DNA from: Gammaproteobacteria bacterium | GTDB taxonomy: Bacteria; Pseudomonadota; Gammaproteobacteria; Steroidobacterales; Steroidobacteraceae | Direction: 5' to 3' | DNA length: 50,560 nt | Assembly: GCA_005878095.1 (NCBI GenBank) | Contig: VBNH01000050.1 | Location: forward strand, 1-50,560 | Shown here: one piece after another, positions 25,090 through 33,341 of the stretch | Layout: each line of letters starts with the position of its first letter | Position numbering within the stretch: the first letter of the stretch is position 1 | Translations under genes and position numbers: made by a program | The notes under the pieces: generated by a model | What the model was told of the DNA's origin: nothing | What the model saw: the letters and a program-made list of their open reading frames with translations, nothing else | The model's database searches: none

Positions 25090-26607
25090 GTGGCGAGTCC
25101 CTACATCGAGAGAATCCTCAAGGCGCGCGTCTACGACGTCGCCATCGAATCCCCGCTGGAGGAGGCGGCGCGCCTGTCGCGGCGGCTCGGCAACCGGGTG
25201 CTGCTGAAGCGCGAGGATCTGCAGCCGGTGTTCTCCTTCAAGCTGCGCGGCGCCTACAACCGCATCGCCCACCTGTCTGAAGCGAGTGCGCGGCGCGGCG
25301 TGGTGTGCGCCTCGGCCGGCAATCACGCGCAGGGGGTCGCGCTCGCCGCCCGCCGGCGCGGCATTGCGGCGGTGATCGTCATGCCGCAGACCACCCCGCA
25401 CATCAAGGTGCAGGCGGTGATCGATCTGGGCGCCGAGGTGCTGATGCACGGCGATGACTACGACAGCGCGTTCGAGCAGGCGCTCGAGCTCGCGCGCGCG
25501 CGCGAGCTGGTGTTCGTACACCCCTTCGACGATCCCGACGTCATCGCCGGACAGGGAACCATCGCGGTGGAAATCCTGCGCCAGAGCGGCGGCGATCTGG
25601 ATGCGATCTTCGTGCCGGTCGGCGGCGGCGGGCTGCTCGCCGGCATCGCGGTATACGTCAAGTACCTGTACCCCGGCGTGAAAGTGATCGGCGTCGAACC
25701 GCAGGACGCCGCCAGCATGCACGACTCGCTCAAGGCGGGCCGGCGCATCACCCTCGAGCGGGTGGGGATTTTCGCCGACGGCGTGGCGGTGCGGCGCGTC
25801 GGCGAGGAGACCTTTGCGCTGTGCCGCGGCCACGTGGACGAGATCGTGCTGCTCGGCACCGACGAGATCTGCGCCGCGATCCAGGACGTGTTCGAGGACA
25901 CGCGCTCGATCGTCGAGCCGGCCGGGGCGCTGGCGGTCGCCGGACTCAAGAAGTACGTGGCACGCGAAGGCTGGCGTGGCAAGCGCCTGGTGGCGATCAA
26001 CAGCGGCGCAAACATGAACTTCGACCGGCTGCGGCACGTCGCCGAGCGTGCCGATCTGGGCGGCGAGCGCGAGGCGCTGCTGGCGGTGGTGATTCCCGAG
26101 CGGCCCGGGAGCTTCCTGCATTTCTGCGAGGTGCTCGGGCGGCGCAGCGTCACGGAGTTCAACTACCGCTACGCCGCCGCGGACGGCGCACAGATTTTCG
26201 TGGGTCTCGCGCTCAGCCAGGGGCGCACGGAGAAGGACGCGGTGGTGCAACGCCTGCGCGCCGCGGACTTCGCGGTCACCGACATGACCGATGACGAGAT
26301 GGCGAAGCTGCACGTGCGCTATATGGTCGGCGGGCACGCGCGCGGCATACGCGATGAGCTGCTGTACCGCTTCGAATTCCCGGAGCGCCCCGGCGCACTG
26401 CTGAAGTTCCTGCAGGCGATCGGCTCACGCTGGAACATCAGCCTGTTTCACTATCGCAACCACGGCTCGGACTACGGGCGTGTGCTGGCAGGCATCCAGG
26501 TGCCGCCGGCCGAGCGGCCGGACTTCCTGCAGCACCTGAACGAGCTGCACTACGCCTATGTGGAGGAGACCGGCAACCCGTCCTATCGGATGTTCCTCGG
26601 CGCTTGA
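25090..26607 (+). CDS. ilvA: Threonine ammonia-lyase (threonine deaminase), biosynthetic
   Basis: 505 residues, full length for the biosynthetic, isoleucine-regulated form. It deaminates threonine to 2-oxobutyrate with PLP. The PLP lysine is Lys51 in FSFKLRGAYN, the phosphate-binding loop is VGGGGLLAG, and SAGNHAQGVALAA is present. Two ACT-like regulatory subdomains occupy residues about 330-505 (LLAVVIPERPGSFLHFCEVL and LYRFEFPERPGALLKFLQAI), where isoleucine and valine bind. The start is GTG. It converges on the AI-2E permease gene across a short hairpin. Its product feeds the acetolactate synthase encoded at 13858. Confidence 0.96.
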   Translation: MASPYIERILKARVYDVAIESPLEEAARLSRRLGNRVLLKREDLQPVFSFKLRGAYNRIAHLSEASARRGVVCASAGNHAQGVALAARRRGIAAVIVMPQTTPHIKVQAVIDLGAEVLMHGDDYDSAFEQALELARARELVFVHPFDDPDVIAGQGTIAVEILRQSGGDLDAIFVPVGGGGLLAGIAVYVKYLYPGVKVIGVEPQDAASMHDSLKAGRRITLERVGIFADGVAVRRVGEETFALCRGHVDEIVLLGTDEICAAIQDVFEDTRSIVEPAGALAVAGLKKYVAREGWRGKRLVAINSGANMNFDRLRHVAERADLGGEREALLAVVIPERPGSFLHFCEVLGRRSVTEFNYRYAAADGAQIFVGLALSQGRTEKDAVVQRLRAADFAVTDMTDDEMAKLHVRYMVGGHARGIRDELLYRFEFPERPGALLKFLQAIGSRWNISLFHYRNHGSDYGRVLAGIQVPPAERPDFLQHLNELHYAYVEETGNPSYRMFLGA

Positions 26608-26635
26608 GCCTGAAGCGCCGGCGTGAGGTCAGGCT
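26607..26635. terminator. Hairpin between convergent ilvA and AI-2E-family gene
   Basis: AGCCTGA (26607-26613) and TCAGGCT (26629-26635) pair perfectly across a GC-rich 15-nt loop. The arms overlap both stop codons. A bidirectional terminator is plausible from position, but no T-tract follows on either strand. Confidence 0.35.
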
Positions 26636-27696
26636 CGCGGGGCCGCCGCGGAGCTCTCCAGCAGCCACTCGCGCCAGATCGCCAGCAGCACCGCGAGAAT
26701 GACCGGGCCGACGAACAGCCCCACCAGCCCGAATGCGGCCAGTCCCCCCAGCACGCCGAACATGACCACCAGGAAGTGGATCTCCGCCTCGCGGCTGATG
26801 AGCAACGGGCGCACGATGTGGTCCGTGGAACCCATCACGATGCTCCCCCAGATCAGAAGCCCCACACCCGCCACGGTGCTGCCCTTCAACAGCAGCCAGG
26901 CCACGACGCAGCCCCAGATCGTCGGAGCGGCGAACGGGATCAGCCCGCAGACGCTGGTGAGCGCCGCCAGAAATACCGGTGCCCCCGTGCCGGCAAGCCA
27001 GTAGCCCAGTCCCACCAGCACGCCCTGCACCAGGGCTGCCAGCACCAGGCCGTAAACCACGGCCTTGACGGTCTGCCCGATGGCCTGCAGGTAGTTGTGC
27101 ACGCGCGGACCGAGCACCTGCTCGAGGCCGTGGGTGAGCTGTGTCGCGAGTCGCTCCCCGTCGCGGTAGGCGAAGAACAGGCTCACCACCGCCAGCAGCA
27201 GCTTCACGGCCTCGCGGCCGACGCCGCCGATCAGGTGCGCGATCTGATTGAAGGAACGATCGGTGACCTTGCGCAGCGCCTCGCCGAGCACCTGCGGGTC
27301 CTGGGCGGCGCGCGTGGTCAGATCGTGCAGCTGCTCCCCGATCCACGGCAGCTTCTGCACCGCGGGGGGCAGCTGCAGGCCGCCGGCGAGCAGCGTCTGA
27401 GTGTCCCGCCAGGCGTGGGCGAGCTCGACACGCAGCACCACGGCGAGCCACGCCAGGGGTGCGATGACCGCCGCGGTCATCGCGCCCGTCATCAACACCG
27501 CGGCGACCGTGGTGTGTCCGCGGCACTTGTCGCGCAGCCACTGGTACGCGGGCCAACTGACGAACGCCAGAATTGCCGCCCACACCAGCGGGACGATGAA
27601 CGGATCCATGACGCGAAAGCCGAGCAGCACGCACGCCGCCAGCAGCGCTGCGATGATCAGCCGGCGCAGCCACGGGGCGGAGACCAGGTCTTCCAT
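26629..27696 (-). CDS. AI-2E transporter-family (PerM/YdiK-like) membrane protein
   Basis: 355 residues with six to eight hydrophobic helices and a long central extramembrane region (residues about 90-160), as usual for the family. Diagnostic segments are VSLFFAYRDGERL, GLVLAALVQGVLVGLGYWLAG, LTSVCGLIPFAAPTIWG and the C-terminal FVGPVILAVLLAIWREWL. Members include the E. coli AI-2 exporter TqsA and Na+/H+ antiporters, so the substrate is uncertain. It is divergent from the B12 riboswitch/btuB region and convergent with ilvA. Confidence 0.9.
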   Translation of the reverse strand: MEDLVSAPWLRRLIIAALLAACVLLGFRVMDPFIVPLVWAAILAFVSWPAYQWLRDKCRGHTTVAAVLMTGAMTAAVIAPLAWLAVVLRVELAHAWRDTQTLLAGGLQLPPAVQKLPWIGEQLHDLTTRAAQDPQVLGEALRKVTDRSFNQIAHLIGGVGREAVKLLLAVVSLFFAYRDGERLATQLTHGLEQVLGPRVHNYLQAIGQTVKAVVYGLVLAALVQGVLVGLGYWLAGTGAPVFLAALTSVCGLIPFAAPTIWGCVVAWLLLKGSTVAGVGLLIWGSIVMGSTDHIVRPLLISREAEIHFLVVMFGVLGGLAAFGLVGLFVGPVILAVLLAIWREWLLESSAAAPRA

Positions 27697-27879
27697 CGTG
27701 CGGTCCTAAGCGGTGCGGCGCAGCAGCTCGCTCGCGCCCGCCCACTCCGCCACGGTGTTGAGACGGGTTGCCGCGGCGTTGTTTTGCGTGAATCCCACCG
27801 CCGGCGATCATGCCACGCGCGCGGCGAGTATGTAGCTCTTGACGCCGGACAGTCCCGGCAGGCACGCTTCCCGCCGCGT

Positions 27880-28108
27880 GAGGTGTCCGTTGCAACGCAT
27901 GCGGGGCGAAGGCTGTGGCCGCGTGCGAAGCAACGGTTAAACGGGAAGTCCGGTGCGGATTCGTCCAAAGCCGGCGCTGCCCCCGCAACGGTAATCGAGA
28001 TCAGGCGGATCACATGAGCCACTGCGCCCCCTGAGGGGCACGGGAAGGCGATCCGCCGGAGCCCTGAGCTCCTGCTCGAGAGCCCGGAGACCGGCCTCGC
28101 GTGTCACC
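27880..28108 (+). ncRNA. Cobalamin riboswitch upstream of btuB
   Basis: Core elements occur in the right order: TTAAACGGGAAGTCCGGTG (27937-27955), GCTGCCCCCGCAACGGTAA (about 27976-27994), GCCACTG (28018-28024), and the B12 box AGCCCGGAGACCGGCCT (28081-28097). GGTG at 27882-27885 can pair with CACC at 28105-28108 as the closing stem. Cobalamin binding represses the downstream gene, here the B12 receptor. About 120 nt separate the aptamer from the btuB ATG and would hold the expression platform. The 27697-27879 stretch upstream presumably carries the promoter; nothing else definite was seen there. Confidence 0.95.
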
Positions 28109-28227
28109 GATGGGCGTCGCGGCGGGCGATGCTGGTCCGGCGGTACGCCTCGCTTACCGCGCGCCTGCCAGCTTCTGAAGCCACGACCCTTCGGGCACGG
28201 GTGTGTGCAAGTCAGGAGCTGGAGCCC

Positions 28228-30141
28228 ATGTCAACAGGTCTCGGTGCGCGCCGCGTGCTGGTGAGCGCGCTGATCCTCTCGAACGTCCTGCCCGCCTGGG
28301 CTGCCGGCGGCGCCCCCGGAGGGGATGCGGAGCCGCTGCAGCTCGTCGTCGTCAGCGCCACGCGCATCCCGACGCCGCAGCTCGACCTCGCCAGCAGCGT
28401 CACGGTGGTCACGGCCGAGGACATCGCGGCGCAGCAGCAGCGCACGATCGCCGACGTGCTCAGGAACATTCCGGGGCTCAACCTGGTGCAGCAGGGGGGA
28501 CCCGGGTCGGTGACCTCGGTGTTCATGCGCGGCACCAGTTCCAACCACACCAAGGTGCTCATTGACGGCATCGACGTCAGCGATCCGAGCAACGCCAACG
28601 CGGCGTTCGACTTCGGCCAGCTGCTGACGCAGGACATCGAGCGCATCGAGGTGCTGCGCGGCCCGCAGAGCGGGCTGTACGGCTCGGATGCCATCGGCGG
28701 GGTGATCAACGTCATCACCCGCAGCGGCTCGGGTCCGATGAAGCTCGCGGCCTCCATCGAGGGCGGCAGCTTCGACAGCTTCAACCAGACCGCCGGCCTC
28801 AGCGGCTCGCAGGACACCTTTCGCTACAGCGCCAACGTCGCGCACCTGCACTCCGGCGCCACCCCGGTCACGCCGCCCGACCTGCTCGGGCCCGGCGAGC
28901 CGCGTCACGACGACTACTACGACAACTTCACCGTCTCGACCAAGCTCGGCCTCGAGGTCGCGCCGTCCTTCGACCTCGGCCTGGTCGCCCGCTATACCAG
29001 CACCCATCTGCACTACACGGGCGAAGACTTCAGCACCTTCCCGGCGCTGCCCGCGGCCCAGCAGAGCGAGAGCAACACCGACGAGTACTACGGGCGCGCC
29101 ACCGCGCATCTGGTGTCGCTCGCCGGCGCGCTGGATCAGACTCTCGGCGCCGCGTTCATGCGCAATCAGACCGCGACGCTGCAACCGCAGACGCCGGAGG
29201 GCCTCAACACCGGCGAGCGCGTCAAGGTCGACTGGCAGGGCGCGGTCCGGCTCGCTGCCGCCGAGACGCTGCTGCTCGGTCTCGAGGACGCGCGCGATGA
29301 GATCAGCCAGCCGCTGTCGGCGAGCACGCGCATCGATTCGGGCTACGCGGAGCTGCAGTCGCAGCTCGGCGAGCACTGGTTTTCGGCCCTCAACGTGCGC
29401 TATGACGACAACGACCGCTTCGGCAGCAAGGTGACCTACCGCGTCGCTCCCGCGTGGGTGAGCCAGGCCAGCGGCACCAAGCTGAAGGCGAGCGTCGGCA
29501 GCGGCTTCAAGGCGCCGACGCTGAGTGAGCTGTTCCAGGACTTCCCGCAGTTTCTTTTCTTCGCCAATCCGAATCTGAGGCCCGAGAGCAGCGTCGGCTA
29601 CGACGCCGGCATCGAGCAGGACCTGGCCGGCAACCGGCTGCGCGTCGGCGCCACCTGGTACCACAACCGCATCCGCGACCTGATCACCACGGACGTAACC
29701 GCGACCACCTGGGCCAACGTCGGCCGTGCCACCACCTACGGTGTCGAGAGCTTCATCGCCTGGCAGGCGGCGAGGCAGCTCGCGCTGCGCCTCGATTACA
29801 CCTACACCGAGGCGAGCGATGAACTGGCGCACCAGGAGTTGCTGCGCCGCCCCAAGCACAAGGGCACGCTGAACGTGAGCTGGCGCCCGCGCGAGGCGCT
29901 GCTGCTCGACTTGAGCGTGCTCTCGGTGAGCACCTGGGTGGACGGTAACCGCGACTTCTCCATCCCGCGCCTCGATGCGCCCGGCTACACCGCAGTGAAT
30001 CTGGCGGCGGCTTTCGACCTCACGCGCACGTTCACCGTCTTCGGCCGGCTCGACAATCTTCTCGACCGGCGCTACGAGAACCCGGTCGGTTTCCTGCAGC
30101 CGCGGTTCCGTGCGTTTGCGGGCGTCAGGGCGAAGCTATAG
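28228..30141 (+). CDS. btuB: TonB-dependent vitamin B12 receptor
   Basis: 637 residues from the ATG at 28228, which has GGAGCTGGAG upstream; longer in-frame starts would begin in the riboswitch leader. The signal peptide ends near PAWA/AGG. A TonB-box-like LVVVSATR follows, then the plug (SVTVVTAEDIAAQQQRTIADVLRNIPG, VFMRGTSSNHTKVLIDGI, VLRGPQSGLYGSDAIGGVINV) and a 22-strand-type barrel including PAWVSQASGTKLKASVGSGFKAPTLSELF and LDNLLDRRYENPVGFLQPRF. It imports cobalamin across the outer membrane. The cobalamin riboswitch supports the substrate assignment. No btuCDF genes are adjacent. Confidence 0.95.
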   Translation: MSTGLGARRVLVSALILSNVLPAWAAGGAPGGDAEPLQLVVVSATRIPTPQLDLASSVTVVTAEDIAAQQQRTIADVLRNIPGLNLVQQGGPGSVTSVFMRGTSSNHTKVLIDGIDVSDPSNANAAFDFGQLLTQDIERIEVLRGPQSGLYGSDAIGGVINVITRSGSGPMKLAASIEGGSFDSFNQTAGLSGSQDTFRYSANVAHLHSGATPVTPPDLLGPGEPRHDDYYDNFTVSTKLGLEVAPSFDLGLVARYTSTHLHYTGEDFSTFPALPAAQQSESNTDEYYGRATAHLVSLAGALDQTLGAAFMRNQTATLQPQTPEGLNTGERVKVDWQGAVRLAAAETLLLGLEDARDEISQPLSASTRIDSGYAELQSQLGEHWFSALNVRYDDNDRFGSKVTYRVAPAWVSQASGTKLKASVGSGFKAPTLSELFQDFPQFLFFANPNLRPESSVGYDAGIEQDLAGNRLRVGATWYHNRIRDLITTDVTATTWANVGRATTYGVESFIAWQAARQLALRLDYTYTEASDELAHQELLRRPKHKGTLNVSWRPREALLLDLSVLSVSTWVDGNRDFSIPRLDAPGYTAVNLAAAFDLTRTFTVFGRLDNLLDRRYENPVGFLQPRFRAFAGVRAKL

Positions 30142-30145
30142 CGCC

Positions 30146-30243
30146 GGCGAGCGGGTAGCGCTGTCGGGCCTGGCGGCCGGCGACGGGTGGTCGTGCCGAA
30201 CGGCACCAAGGTGACGGCCTACACCCTGTCCGCCGATCCGTGA
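30146..30243 (+). pseudogene. Decayed C-terminal fragment of an RND-type membrane fusion protein
   Basis: Read with one base restored near 30184, the segment encodes GERVALSGLAAGD followed by RVVVPNGTKVTAYTLSADP and a TGA at 30241. The pattern GLxxGDRVVVxxGxxV is typical of periplasmic adaptor (HlyD/AcrA-like) C-termini. The actual frame is broken, and no upstream part exists because btuB ends at 30141. I read it as a relic of a deleted efflux gene. The match is short. Confidence 0.45.
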
Positions 30244-30296
30244 CGGTCCACGAGTCCTCCGGCACCGGCACGAAGTGCTAGGCTTCAGTCTGAATC

Positions 30297-30677
30297 ATGA
30301 CCGAAGCCACGCAAGCTTCCGCACCCGGCACCGCGCCCACGGAGAACGAGCGCACCTGGGGCATGCTCGCACACCTGTCGGCGCTGGTCGGGCTCGTCAT
30401 TCCCCTGGTCGGCAACGTGTTGGGGCCGCTGCTGGTCTCGATCGCCCGGTCCGATCAGTCGGTCTTCGTCGCCGCGCACGCCAAGGAAGCCCTCAACTTC
30501 AACATCTCAGTCACGCTCGCGGCGCTCGTCTGCACGCTGCTGATGCTGGTGTTCGTCGGCTTCCTGCTGGGGAGCGCCCTGTTCATCGCCTGGCTGGTCA
30601 TGACACTCATCGCCGCCATCAAGGCGAGCGAGGGCGCGGCCTATCGCTATCCGTTTTCGCTGCGGCTGGTGAGCTGA
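30297..30677 (+). CDS. DUF4870 family small membrane protein
   Basis: 126 residues. Typical DUF4870 elements: NERTWGMLAHLSALVGLVIPLVGNVLGPLLV, then FVAAHAKEALNFNISV, two more hydrophobic helices (LAALVCTLLMLVFVGFLLG, ALFIAWLVMTLIAAIKASEG) and the terminal YRYPFSLRLV. It is an inner-membrane protein with four predicted helices, Tic20-like in fold, of unknown function. It stands alone between decayed fragments. The start ATG is at 30297, with no strong RBS. Confidence 0.88.
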   Translation: MTEATQASAPGTAPTENERTWGMLAHLSALVGLVIPLVGNVLGPLLVSIARSDQSVFVAAHAKEALNFNISVTLAALVCTLLMLVFVGFLLGSALFIAWLVMTLIAAIKASEGAAYRYPFSLRLVS

Positions 30678-30976
30678 CGACTGCTGCATCCATCGACGAG
30701 AACCGAAAGTGCCCTCGATGAGCCCCGGGACATGGAGGTCCGCATCCAGCAGTGGCCAATGCAGCCCCAGTCCATTCGGACTGATCTCAATTCTCGAGAG
30801 CTTTGAACGGGGCGCACCCGCGAGTCCTTCGGCTAGGTCCGCCGGGAAAGAAAATTCGCAGCCGCCCTCGAGCTCAATCACGACGAGCCCACGCCGAGCG
30901 TCATAGTGAGGGCCTGCGCTACCGGACCGTGCGCAAGGGCCACGGCTCCTCGCTTGTTTGCCGCTTTGAATTGCTC
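30678..30976 (-). pseudogene. Decayed DUF2442 gene, frameshifted and truncated
   Basis: On the minus strand the first frame encodes EQFKAANKRGAVALAHG followed by PVAQALT. A one-base loss near 30905 then shifts to YDARRGLVVIELEGGCEFSF, and on through SPNGLGLHWPLLDADLHVPG to GTFGSRRWM, the DUF2442 hallmark. The usual basic C-terminal tail is missing; the reading frame continues antisense into the DUF4870 gene. A GTG at 30881 could start a residual frame. DUF2442 proteins are normally encoded next to DUF4160 proteins, a pair suspected to be toxin-antitoxin-like; a DUF4160 scrap lies just upstream. Confidence 0.65.
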
Positions 30977-30977
30977 C

Positions 30978-31025
30978 CTAAGTAATCATGACCCGCACGC
31001 GTCCGAATCGGAGAACCGTCGGCAT
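30978..31025 (-). pseudogene. N-terminal scrap of a DUF4160 gene
   Basis: The minus strand reads MPTVLRFGRVRVMIT then TAG. This matches the DUF4160 N-terminus (MPTVLR...G..RV.I), but the remaining 60 or so residues with the PxHVHV motif are absent. It abuts the decayed DUF2442 gene in the normal gene order, indicating an internal deletion in an old DUF4160-DUF2442 pair. Confidence 0.5.
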
Positions 31026-31103
31026 GAGGGATTGGCGACTGTGGGCATTAAGTGCCTGTCGCTGCAGCATTTTTACGCGTTCCGCAGGCGCTTTACGGGA
31101 GAC

Positions 31104-31119
31104 CTGTGTATATATACAG
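31104..31119. promoter_or_regulatory. LexA (SOS) box
   Basis: CTGTGTATATATACAG is an exact CTGT-N8-ACAG with an alternating AT core, the LexA operator of beta- and gammaproteobacteria. It ends 7 nt before the ATG of the radical SAM gene, so bound LexA would block both the -10 region (TATATA at 31111-31116) and ribosome access. This implies DNA-damage induction of the intein-bearing gene. Confidence 0.8.
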
Positions 31120-31126
31120 TATCACC

Positions 31127-33250
31127 ATGCGCCGCACAATCACAGGCCGGCACACTTTCACTGGCAGGGGAGCGCTCTCTAATCCGCCCGGGCGCTTCGA
31201 TCTGCAGAAGCTCGAGGCGGTCGACGACGGCTGGTACCTCGAGGAGTCACCCGAGAGCATCGCCACGACGCTCGAGCCCGAGCGTGCGCGCTCGGTCATC
31301 AGCCACAACGACTCGCCCGACATTCCGTTCGAGCGCTCGATCAATCCGTATCGAGGATGCGAGCATGCGTGCTCTTACTGTGTAGCTGGAGACACAGCTG
31401 TTCTGATGGCTGATGGAAGCACGCGGCCTCTGTACCAGTTGAAGGTCGGGCACGAGATCTACGGCACCCGGCGCGTTGGACACAATCGGCGATTCGTAAA
31501 ATCCCGGGTGCTCGCGCACTGGAGCACCATCAAGCCCGCATTCCGAATAACGCTGGAGGATGGCACCACGCTCGTGGCCAGCGGGGATCACCGTTTTCTC
31601 ACGGAGCGGGGTTGGAAGTACGTGATCGGCTCTGAGCAGGGCAGAGCACGCAGGCCACATCTCACAAGGTTCAACAAACTCATGGGAACGGGGGCCTTCG
31701 CCGAGCGGGCACTTCAGAACGCGGATTATCGTCGCGGGTATCTCTGCGGCCTGATTCGCGGCGATGCTCTTCTGAAGACATACACCTGCCAACGCAACGA
31801 GGGACGCACTGATACATCGCACCAGTTTCGTCTCGCGCTCTGCGACCTTGAGGCCCTCGTCAGGGCTCGCAACTATCTCATCGACTTTGAGATCCGCACC
31901 TGCGGATTTCTGTTTCAGGCGGCCGCCGGCAACCGGCGGGCCATGCACGCGATCCGCGCTGGATCTTCCATGAGCGTTCAATCGATTCGAGAGCTGATCG
32001 CGTGGCCGACTTCACCGACGAGAGCGTGGTCGGGAGGCTTCCTCGCGGGGATATTCGACGCTGAAGGGAGCTTCAGCCAGACGGTCCTCCGCATTCCCAA
32101 CACCGATCCCGAAATCGTCTCCTGGATTCGGCGGTGTTTGTTTGACTTCAATTTCGCCTCCGTGATTGAGCACATCCCCCACCACGACCGCAAACCCATG
32201 GACGTCGTGAGACTGACGGGCGGACTGCGCGAGCACCTGCGCTTTTTCCACACAGTCTCACCCGCGATCTCCCGCAAGCTCGACATCGACGGTCAGGCCG
32301 TCAAGAGCGACGCCCCTCTGAAAGTAGTCAGCATTGAGCCGCTCAAGACCATGCGTCTCTACGACATCACGACCGAGACCGGGGATTTCATCGCCAACGG
32401 CGTCGTGAGCCATAACTGCTTCGCCCGCCCGAGCCACGCCTACATGGGGCTCTCGCCGGGCCTCGACTTCGAGACGCGCCTCTTCTACAAGGCCGACGCC
32501 GCGAAACTGCTCGAGGCCGAGCTGGCCCGGCCAGATTATGTCTGCAAGCCCATCATGCTCGGCGCGAACACCGACCCCTACCAGCCGGTAGAGCGGCGCA
32601 TGCAGGTCACGCGCTCGATCCTCGAAGTGCTGGCGCGCACCCGACATCCGGTCACCGTGGTCACCAAGAGCGCACTCGTGCTGCGCGACCTCGACCTGCT
32701 GAGCGGCCTGGCGCAGCAGGGCCTGGCAAGCGTCGCAGTCAGCGTCACGACGCTCGACGCCGAGCTCAAGCGCAGACTCGAGCCGCGTGCCGCCTCCCCG
32801 CAGGCGCGCTTGCGCACGCTCGCGGCGCTCAGCACTGCCGGGGTTCCCAGCGGCGTGCTCGTAGCACCGGTGATTCCCGCGCTCACGGACCATGAGATGG
32901 AGGCGATCCTGGCGGCGGCGGCCGAAGCCGGGGTGCGCTGGGCGGGGTACGTCCTGCTGCGTCTGCCGTATGAAATCAAGGACCTGTTCACCGAGTGGCT
33001 CGCCGAGCACTATCCCGAGCGCGCTGCGCACGTCATGTCGCTGATTCGCGCCATGCGCGGGGGGCGCGCCAACGACGCGAATTTCGGCTCGCGCATGCGC
33101 GGCACCGGGCCGTACGCCGTCCTGCTGAGGAACCGTTTCCGCATCGCCTGCCGGCGGCTGAACCTGAACTCCGCGGTGCGCGACCCACTCGATACAGCCC
33201 TGTTCTGTCCACCGGCTCCTGCCGGCTCGCAGTTGCCGCTGGGCCTGTAG
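31127..33250 (+). CDS. PA0069/Rv2578c-family radical SAM protein interrupted by an intein
   Basis: 707-residue precursor. Extein residues 1-84 end with SINPYRGCEHACSY, and the second extein starts CFARPSHAYMGLSPGLDFET. Joined, they give the radical SAM motif CEHACSYC (CxxxCxxC) and a 361-residue enzyme typical of this spore-photolyase-like family, including ANTDPYQPVERRMQVTRSILEVL, VTVVTKSALVLRDLDLL, GVLVAPVIPALTD and ANFGSRMRGTGPYA. The reaction is unknown; P. aeruginosa PA0069 is, to my recollection, LexA-regulated, consistent with the LexA box here and a DNA-damage role. The ATG at 31127 is the family start; there is no obvious Shine-Dalgarno, so the mRNA may be nearly leaderless. Confidence 0.93.
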   Translation: MRRTITGRHTFTGRGALSNPPGRFDLQKLEAVDDGWYLEESPESIATTLEPERARSVISHNDSPDIPFERSINPYRGCEHACSYCVAGDTAVLMADGSTRPLYQLKVGHEIYGTRRVGHNRRFVKSRVLAHWSTIKPAFRITLEDGTTLVASGDHRFLTERGWKYVIGSEQGRARRPHLTRFNKLMGTGAFAERALQNADYRRGYLCGLIRGDALLKTYTCQRNEGRTDTSHQFRLALCDLEALVRARNYLIDFEIRTCGFLFQAAAGNRRAMHAIRAGSSMSVQSIRELIAWPTSPTRAWSGGFLAGIFDAEGSFSQTVLRIPNTDPEIVSWIRRCLFDFNFASVIEHIPHHDRKPMDVVRLTGGLREHLRFFHTVSPAISRKLDIDGQAVKSDAPLKVVSIEPLKTMRLYDITTETGDFIANGVVSHNCFARPSHAYMGLSPGLDFETRLFYKADAAKLLEAELARPDYVCKPIMLGANTDPYQPVERRMQVTRSILEVLARTRHPVTVVTKSALVLRDLDLLSGLAQQGLASVAVSVTTLDAELKRRLEPRAASPQARLRTLAALSTAGVPSGVLVAPVIPALTDHEMEAILAAAAEAGVRWAGYVLLRLPYEIKDLFTEWLAEHYPERAAHVMSLIRAMRGGRANDANFGSRMRGTGPYAVLLRNRFRIACRRLNLNSAVRDPLDTALFCPPAPAGSQLPLGL
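31379..32416 (+). other. Intein with LAGLIDADG homing endonuclease, in-frame in the radical SAM gene
   Basis: 346 residues. It begins with Cys1 (CVAGDTAVLMADGSTRPLYQ, block A), has a block-B-like TLVASGDHRFLT, two LAGLIDADG-type motifs (GYLCGLIRGDA and GGFLAGIFDAEGSF) with their acidic residues kept, and ends with block F LYDITTETGDFIANG and block G VVSHN, followed by the +1 Cys at 32417. All splicing residues are present: Cys1, block B His, penultimate His, terminal Asn, +1 Cys. It lies exactly before the third cluster cysteine. Base composition is visibly lower in GC than the exteins, consistent with horizontal arrival. Confidence 0.95.
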
Positions 33251-33341
33251 GGTGTTCCCGGTCCCACGGGAACCGCCTCTCGGAGACGCGGTCAGACACC
33301 CCGAGCGGTGGCATACTGCGTGTGACTGACGGGAGTCCACC

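Noticed and set aside
24739-26337. Long minus-strand frame opposite ilvA
   Set aside because: Antisense of a clear ilvA gene with intact PLP and ACT domains; no motif in the antisense product.
27707-27796. Possible 30-codon minus-strand reading frame directly upstream of the AI-2E gene (GTG start, ends ELLRRTA)
   Set aside because: It looks protein-like but has no Shine-Dalgarno, no recognised family and an in-frame TGA just upstream; too little to call.
28132-28227. Earlier in-frame start for btuB at 28129
   Set aside because: The added residues are encoded in the riboswitch leader, lack a signal-peptide pattern, and the ATG at 28228 has a good Shine-Dalgarno.
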